Shown here piece after piece: positions 59,895 through 64,000 of a stretch of 64,000 bases of DNA. The stretch is from CAZTHM01 sp041946825 (GTDB lineage: Bacteria; Acidobacteriota; Terriglobia; UBA7540), in the NCBI GenBank assembly GCA_041946825.1, contig JBHGBD010000010.1, forward strand, positions 1-64,000, written 5' to 3'. The notes beneath the pieces were generated by a model that did no database searches, was not told the DNA's origin, and was given only the letters and a program-made list of their open reading frames with translations. The translations under genes were made by a program, and so were the position numbers. Position 1 is the stretch's first letter. Each line of letters begins with the position of its first letter.

Positions 59895-62504
59895 CTATTG
59901 GGTTGGATTTGACGGGGGCCGCGCAGGCGGGCTCACTGCGCGCGTGCGTGGACCAGTCGCACCCATTCTGCCGATGGCCGCCTGAAGCTTTTGGGCGCGG
60001 TCTTTATCGAGTCGCTGGAGCGTTAAACAGACTCGTTGCGCCTCAGGCCTCCTCCCCATAGCAAGGAAGGTCATCCCCAAGCCGAACTGGGCTTCCGCAA
60101 AATCCGGCTTCAAGCGGATGGCGTCCTTTAGGGCGGCTTCGGCGTCGGGATATTTTTCCAGAGCGAAATAGGCGCTTCCCAGCCCTTCCCTGGCCTCGGC
60201 GTAGTCCGGTCCCAGGCGGATGGCTTCGCGGTAGTAGGCCACTGCATCTTCCGGTTTCTTCTCGCCCATCTTCTTGTCGCCCATGACCTTGAGGAAAACG
60301 GGGTCGATGATCACAGATTCTGCAACAAGATCCTCGTACAGTTTCGCGTCGAGCTTCTCCAGCTTCTCGGCAACCTCCATCGCCTCCTTGCGCTTTTCCA
60401 AGCCGATGTAAGTCATGCCGAGACCATATTGGGCCTGAGCCCAGGAAGGCTTCAGCGCAACCGCCTTCTTATATGCCTCAAGCGCGCTTGGGTAGTCTTT
60501 CGCCTCGTAATACTTCTGCCCTTGCGCGTAATGAGCCTCCGCCGTGTTCGCCGCGGGCGCGGCGGGCTGGGGCTGCATCGTACTTGGGGCGGCGCTCGCG
60601 GCCTGACTCGGCGCCACCGGCTTGTTAATCTCAGTCAAAAGTTGTTGAGCTCGGTCTTTGTCGAGACGGGCCAATTGCCCGTAGATTTGCTTCGCTTCTC
60701 CCTTCTTGCCCAATCTGGAGTAGCAGAAGCCCAGCCCATACAAGCTCAGCCCATCCTCGGGATTCAGGCGGATTGCATCCTGAAAGGGTTTCAAGCCTTC
60801 TGAATACTTGTTTTGCGAAATGAGGGAAAAGCCGAGAGTAAAGTGGGCGTCATGGTAGTCCGGTTTGAGTCGGATGGCTTCCCGGAGTTCGGCTTCGGCG
60901 TTCTCTTGAACTTTCCGAATTTGAGATGCAGAGGGCGACGGCTCAGACCACATTTTGGCCTGCAGCATGTGATAAGCCATCCCCAGCCACAGGTGGGCCT
61001 CGGCGCTGTTCGGCGCCATGTCGATAGCTTTTTTGTGAGCCTCTATGGCTTCAAGATACTGCTTCTGATCGTGATAGGCCCTTCCGACATAGATGTACGC
61101 CGCGCTTGACGGGTTCTGAGCAATCGACTTCTTGAATGCCGCGACCGCATTCGCATAATCCTTGGCCTCATAGTACTGCTTGCCTTGGGCATAGTAAGGG
61201 TCCACGCTGTTCCCTGTGGCCGGCTTGGTGCCGGCGGCAGCGGTTGCGCTCGTACCGGCGCGGGGCTTGGGTGTGAGCACGTCTACAAGGCAAGGCTTAT
61301 ATTTGTCTTCCTGTTTCCCGAAGAGTTGCAGCCTTTGGGCGTTCTGCGAAACCAGGGCCCCATCGTTCCGCAAACACAGGACCCACTTCGTGGTCGCATC
61401 AAATGGAAACGTCAGTATGATGCGGCCATTCTGCACCTCCACCGTATAGGCCTTTTCGCCCACTAAGAGGCCTCCGTGGCACATCATGCCCGCGTAGCCC
61501 GGCCGAAAGAACATGAGCACAAACTGGTCGCTGCTCTCGAACGTGTCCGATTTACTGAGGGCGCGCTGCCACTGCTGATTCGCCTCCTCCACGCTTGCGG
61601 CGTTCGCATAAGCCGACCCACCCGGCTGCGCTGCCGGCAGATTGCCTGCCACGGACATGATGATCTGGGAAAGGCCTTGGGTGAGCTGCTGCAAAGCTTG
61701 CGCGGCGTCCTGCTGCCCGCTTCCGGGAGCGGGTGGTGATGCCGAACCCGTTCCCCCGGTTTGCATCTGCGCCCGCGTGTTCGCCGCGGCTTGGCTTCGA
61801 GCCACGGCGCGCGCGTGCTGCTCGCCCTTCAGTTGAAGATACTGGGCGCGAAGGCCGGGAGAGAAGAACCGGTTGAGCAGTTCCTCGAGGAAGACCGCAT
61901 CGACCTCATAATGGGCGTGCAGCTTGTACCAGGTCGGCCGGTCAGGATAGTTCGCATAAGGCTGCCCGGCCGCCTGGTAGCCGGCGGCGTACTGGCCAAG
62001 GAATCGCTTTTCATCGGGCGTGAGCTGGTTGCGATACCGCCGCGGGCCCGCCAGGTTATTGATCATCTCCTGAAGCTGCCAGAAGGCGCCCATCTGCTTC
62101 GCGGCGGTCTCCATGGCGTCGGCGCTCTTCAGCTCCGCTCGGACGCGCTCGAGCGAAGGGAACTCCTTCATGTAGGGCGGGTTAGTCGCCTGCAAGGTTG
62201 CACTCGGCGGCGTTGCGGGCGCGCTCACACTGCAACCCTTTACGCGATCCACCATCTGCGGGCCGGAGGTGTAGGCGTCGGAATCCCACTGTCCGTTCTG
62301 GCCAGCCTTGTAAAAACACACCTGACCTTTGGGGCGGTTTTCGCAGCGATAGATGATGTACGTTAACCCGTTGGGGCACTGATAGGGGACGTTGAATTGT
62401 AGGGAGGTTTGGGCACGCGGCGCCACGGCCGTTGAAGTGAACTCCAGCAGGAGGACCATCAGGGGCGAGAGGATAGAATGCGCGTTGAATCTGGGTTCTT
62501 TCAT
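59895..62504 (-). CDS. Secreted TPR-repeat protein (869 aa)
   Basis: Signal peptide (residues about 12-32). The first 400 residues have an unrecognised domain with several Cys (VPYQCPNGLTYIIYRCENRP). Two TPR blocks follow at about 430-610 and 650-840 (YYEAKDYANAVAAFKKSIAQ, AYIYVGRAYHDQKQYLEAIE, HYAQGQKYYEAKDYPSALEA). AAGGAGGA precedes the ATG. TPRs suggest a scaffold for an envelope complex. A Gly/Gln-rich linker separates the domains. Confidence 0.85.
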   Translation of the reverse strand: MKEPRFNAHSILSPLMVLLLEFTSTAVAPRAQTSLQFNVPYQCPNGLTYIIYRCENRPKGQVCFYKAGQNGQWDSDAYTSGPQMVDRVKGCSVSAPATPPSATLQATNPPYMKEFPSLERVRAELKSADAMETAAKQMGAFWQLQEMINNLAGPRRYRNQLTPDEKRFLGQYAAGYQAAGQPYANYPDRPTWYKLHAHYEVDAVFLEELLNRFFSPGLRAQYLQLKGEQHARAVARSQAAANTRAQMQTGGTGSASPPAPGSGQQDAAQALQQLTQGLSQIIMSVAGNLPAAQPGGSAYANAASVEEANQQWQRALSKSDTFESSDQFVLMFFRPGYAGMMCHGGLLVGEKAYTVEVQNGRIILTFPFDATTKWVLCLRNDGALVSQNAQRLQLFGKQEDKYKPCLVDVLTPKPRAGTSATAAAGTKPATGNSVDPYYAQGKQYYEAKDYANAVAAFKKSIAQNPSSAAYIYVGRAYHDQKQYLEAIEAHKKAIDMAPNSAEAHLWLGMAYHMLQAKMWSEPSPSASQIRKVQENAEAELREAIRLKPDYHDAHFTLGFSLISQNKYSEGLKPFQDAIRLNPEDGLSLYGLGFCYSRLGKKGEAKQIYGQLARLDKDRAQQLLTEINKPVAPSQAASAAPSTMQPQPAAPAANTAEAHYAQGQKYYEAKDYPSALEAYKKAVALKPSWAQAQYGLGMTYIGLEKRKEAMEVAEKLEKLDAKLYEDLVAESVIIDPVFLKVMGDKKMGEKKPEDAVAYYREAIRLGPDYAEAREGLGSAYFALEKYPDAEAALKDAIRLKPDFAEAQFGLGMTFLAMGRRPEAQRVCLTLQRLDKDRAQKLQAAIGRMGATGPRTRAVSPPARPPSNPTQ

Positions 62505-62541
62505 CGGACCGTCCTCCTTCCTGCCTGGTTCCGTCTGCGGA

Positions 62542-62856
62542 CTAGGATTTCGACTTCTTCAACATCCCGATAAATCCCGGTCCGCTGAGCGAGCCGTCGT
62601 TATGAATTTCGAAGTCCGCCTCATTCTCTTTGCACTTGAGGTGGAGCTTCTTGCCCTCCACCTTGTAGGTGCACGCTTCGGTCTCACCCATCATCGTGAA
62701 AGACGCCTCTCCGCCCGACCGGAGATCGAGCGTCACCATGCCGCTGGCATTCGAGTACGTGCCCTCCATCTTCGAACCTCCGCAGGCGATGGCGGCGAGG
62801 CTCAGCAATAGAACGATCCCCAGGGACAACGATTTGTGAAGGGCCTGACGATGCAT
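62542..62856 (-). CDS. Small lipoprotein
   Basis: 104 aa from ATG 62856 (AAGGAGAAAA site). Lipobox LLSLAAIACGG; then a beta-barrel-like segment (SKMEGTYSNASGMVTLDLRS, ASFTMMGETEACTYKVEG, KLHLKCKENEADFEIHNDGS). Lipid-anchored periplasmic protein of unknown function. It is 37 bases upstream of the TPR gene on the same strand. Confidence 0.85.
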   Translation of the reverse strand: MHRQALHKSLSLGIVLLLSLAAIACGGSKMEGTYSNASGMVTLDLRSGGEASFTMMGETEACTYKVEGKKLHLKCKENEADFEIHNDGSLSGPGFIGMLKKSKS

Positions 62857-62913
62857 TGTGTTTTCTCCTTTTGGCCGCAAAAGCGGCGAATGGATTGGTT
62901 GATACCTCGAACG

Positions 62914-62978
62914 GTAGCGGCGGCGTCCCCGCCGCTCAATCCGGAAACAATGGTCGGCGATGGGGACATCGCCGCTAC
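62914..62978. repeat. GTAGCGGCG...CGCCGCTAC hairpin repeat
   Basis: GTAGCGGCGGCGTCCCCGCC at one end and GGCGATGGGGACATCGCCGC at the other form a large imperfect stem. It lies between the small lipoprotein and the PD40 gene, and probably is a dispersed element. Confidence 0.6.
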
Positions 62979-62997
62979 AGTGAATGGCGTCGCTACC

Positions 62998-64000
62998 TTA
63001 CCGCGCCATCGCGAGCATCGTGTCCAGGCTCGTTTCCGGCGAGGGCGCGATGCTGACGCGTTTCAGGTTGTTGTCGTCCTGGGTGACGAACGACAGCGTG
63101 CCGTCCTGCGCAATTTCCCAGGAACCATGGACATTCGAGAAGAACCCCTGGATCGCGTAGAGCCCTTCGTAAACGGGTTTGCCATCCACGAAGACGCGGA
63201 AGCCTGGGGCACCCTGCATGGTGTCGTTGCGCGCCCAGACCAGGTGTTTGCTGTCAGGCGTGAAAGCCAGCATGGTGTATATCCCTTGGCCCGTCGCCGC
63301 GGGAATCTCGAGGACTTTTCCGTCCAGGAACACCCCTTTCATCCCCCCGCCCTCGTGGAAGTGCGCGATGTGCTTGCTGTCCGGGCTCCAGACGTATCGA
63401 GGCTCGCTCATAAAGGGGTTCCCGATATACGAACTCGACTGCGGGACACCATCCACGACGAGTAGGCGACGCATCAACGTCTCACCCATAATGTAGGCGC
63501 AGCGTGTCCCGTCTGGACTGAAGCCGAGGGCTTCCGCCACAACCGCTTTCAATCGCGTGGTCTTCCCATCAACAAACAACTGTGACTGCAGACCTGACAT
63601 GACTCCCCCGACGCGGCCGCCAGAGGGAGCAGTTACGGGCTCCACCAGCCCTTCGAACGCCTGGGACTCCTGGTCGCCTACCACCACGAACGATTTGTTC
63701 GCTTGCGCCCAGGCTTGATACACAACCTTGGTGGAATCGGCCGTGAAGGAAACTTTGTCGACCCTGAAGTAGTCGAGCTCCTTCTTGCCATCCACGAACA
63801 CATACTCCTTGCCCGGCGTTCCACTCACCTTGCTCGCGTAATGCTTGCCGTCAGGGCTGAAAACAGGATCATTGTAATGGCCGTTGGCGGTGCCGATGAT
63901 CTCGCTCCCTGGCACCTTCCTGCCTCCGACTACCAGGAACTGCACCGCCTGGGTAGCGAATTGGCCTACGACGACCGCGGCGACGGTCATATCTCCGACG
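62998..64000 (-). CDS. PD40/WD40-like beta-propeller protein, 5' part missing
   Basis: At least 330 aa. Repeats of the type 'FSPDGKHYASKVSG', 'SFTADSTKVVYQA' and 'WSPDSKHIAHFHEG' plus 'FVDGK' strands are characteristic of TolB-like PD40 propellers. Codons upstream of the first ATG (63990) stay open to the window end, so the protein probably starts outside. Function not assignable. Confidence 0.8.
   Translation of the reverse strand, partial: VGDMTVAAVVVGQFATQAVQFLVVGGRKVPGSEIIGTANGHYNDPVFSPDGKHYASKVSGTPGKEYVFVDGKKELDYFRVDKVSFTADSTKVVYQAWAQANKSFVVVGDQESQAFEGLVEPVTAPSGGRVGGVMSGLQSQLFVDGKTTRLKAVVAEALGFSPDGTRCAYIMGETLMRRLLVVDGVPQSSSYIGNPFMSEPRYVWSPDSKHIAHFHEGGGMKGVFLDGKVLEIPAATGQGIYTMLAFTPDSKHLVWARNDTMQGAPGFRVFVDGKPVYEGLYAIQGFFSNVHGSWEIAQDGTLSFVTQDDNNLKRVSIAPSPETSLDTMLAMAR

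Noticed and set aside
1..64000. tRNA or rRNA genes
   Set aside because: Looked for cloverleaf-like GTTCGA/CCA patterns and rRNA motifs; none convincing except the SRP RNA fragment.

Overview
The window is a GC-rich (roughly 60-65 % by eye) chromosomal segment from a Gram-negative, lipid-A-making bacterium. Support for this includes lpxB, a fabZ-lpxA-lpxI operon, OmpA and TonB proteins, a split pyruvate:ferredoxin oxidoreductase, ETF-ubiquinone oxidoreductase, and a paired DUF1501 / DUF1549-DUF1553 locus. I infer Acidobacteriota (soil or subsurface, possibly Solibacteres/Acidoferrales-like). That is inference from gene content, not a phylogenetic result.

Layout. 1-2.9 kb: 3' part of SRP RNA, then dnaX-ybaB-recR. 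3.1-6.9 kb: two-subunit 2-oxoacid (pyruvate):ferredoxin oxidoreductase. 7.0-8.4 kb: small accessory pair with a RusA-like nuclease, and a ParDE-type toxin-antitoxin pair. 8.6-13.5 kb: heterodimeric ABC exporter plus lpxB. 13.7-17.9 kb: M1-like metallopeptidase; macrodomain/unknown/MidA-methyltransferase operon. 18-22.8 kb: DUF1501 plus haem-binding DUF1549/LamG/DUF1553 protein. 23.1-31.6 kb: small enzymes (peptidase C26, VOC, SRPBCC), a flavoprotein/cNMP/SRPBCC operon, an MBL hydrolase and its truncated paralogue, and a divergent AraC/monooxygenase pair. 31.7-35.6 kb: PQQ-like beta-propeller, methyltransferase, BBE-type flavoprotein. 35.7-40.9 kb: accessory island with a RelE/RHH module, a RecA-like ATPase (degenerate P-loop), a small helical protein, a divergent archaeal-type family-B DNA polymerase, and a MntA-HepT module. 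41-44.1 kb: secreted and membrane proteins and OmpA. 44.5-54.8 kb: core genes (AMMECR1, pgsA, hflX, hfq, miaA, tonB, Gfo/Idh/MocA, lpxI, lpxA, fabZ, folD). 55-64 kb: coaE, DUF374 acyltransferase, VapBC, ETF-QO, TPR proteins, a lipoprotein and a PD40 propeller cut by the window edge.

The most unusual signal is a family of short tandem heptamer repeats arranged as imperfect hairpins (left arm, spacer, complementary right arm). I count eleven loci, each with its own heptamer sequence. Most are intergenic, often running straight into a start codon and leaving no Shine-Dalgarno sequence. In the 36-40 kb island they lie inside reading frames: once at the start of the RecA-like gene and twice in the DNA polymerase, including the loop between the two finger helices, without breaking the frame. 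A 145-bp palindromic element and copies of a CCCTCTCCC/GGGAGAGGG repeat are also embedded in the same genes. The RecA-like/small protein/PolB cassette, invaded by repeats and bounded by two toxin-antitoxin modules, is my best candidate for an under-described system.
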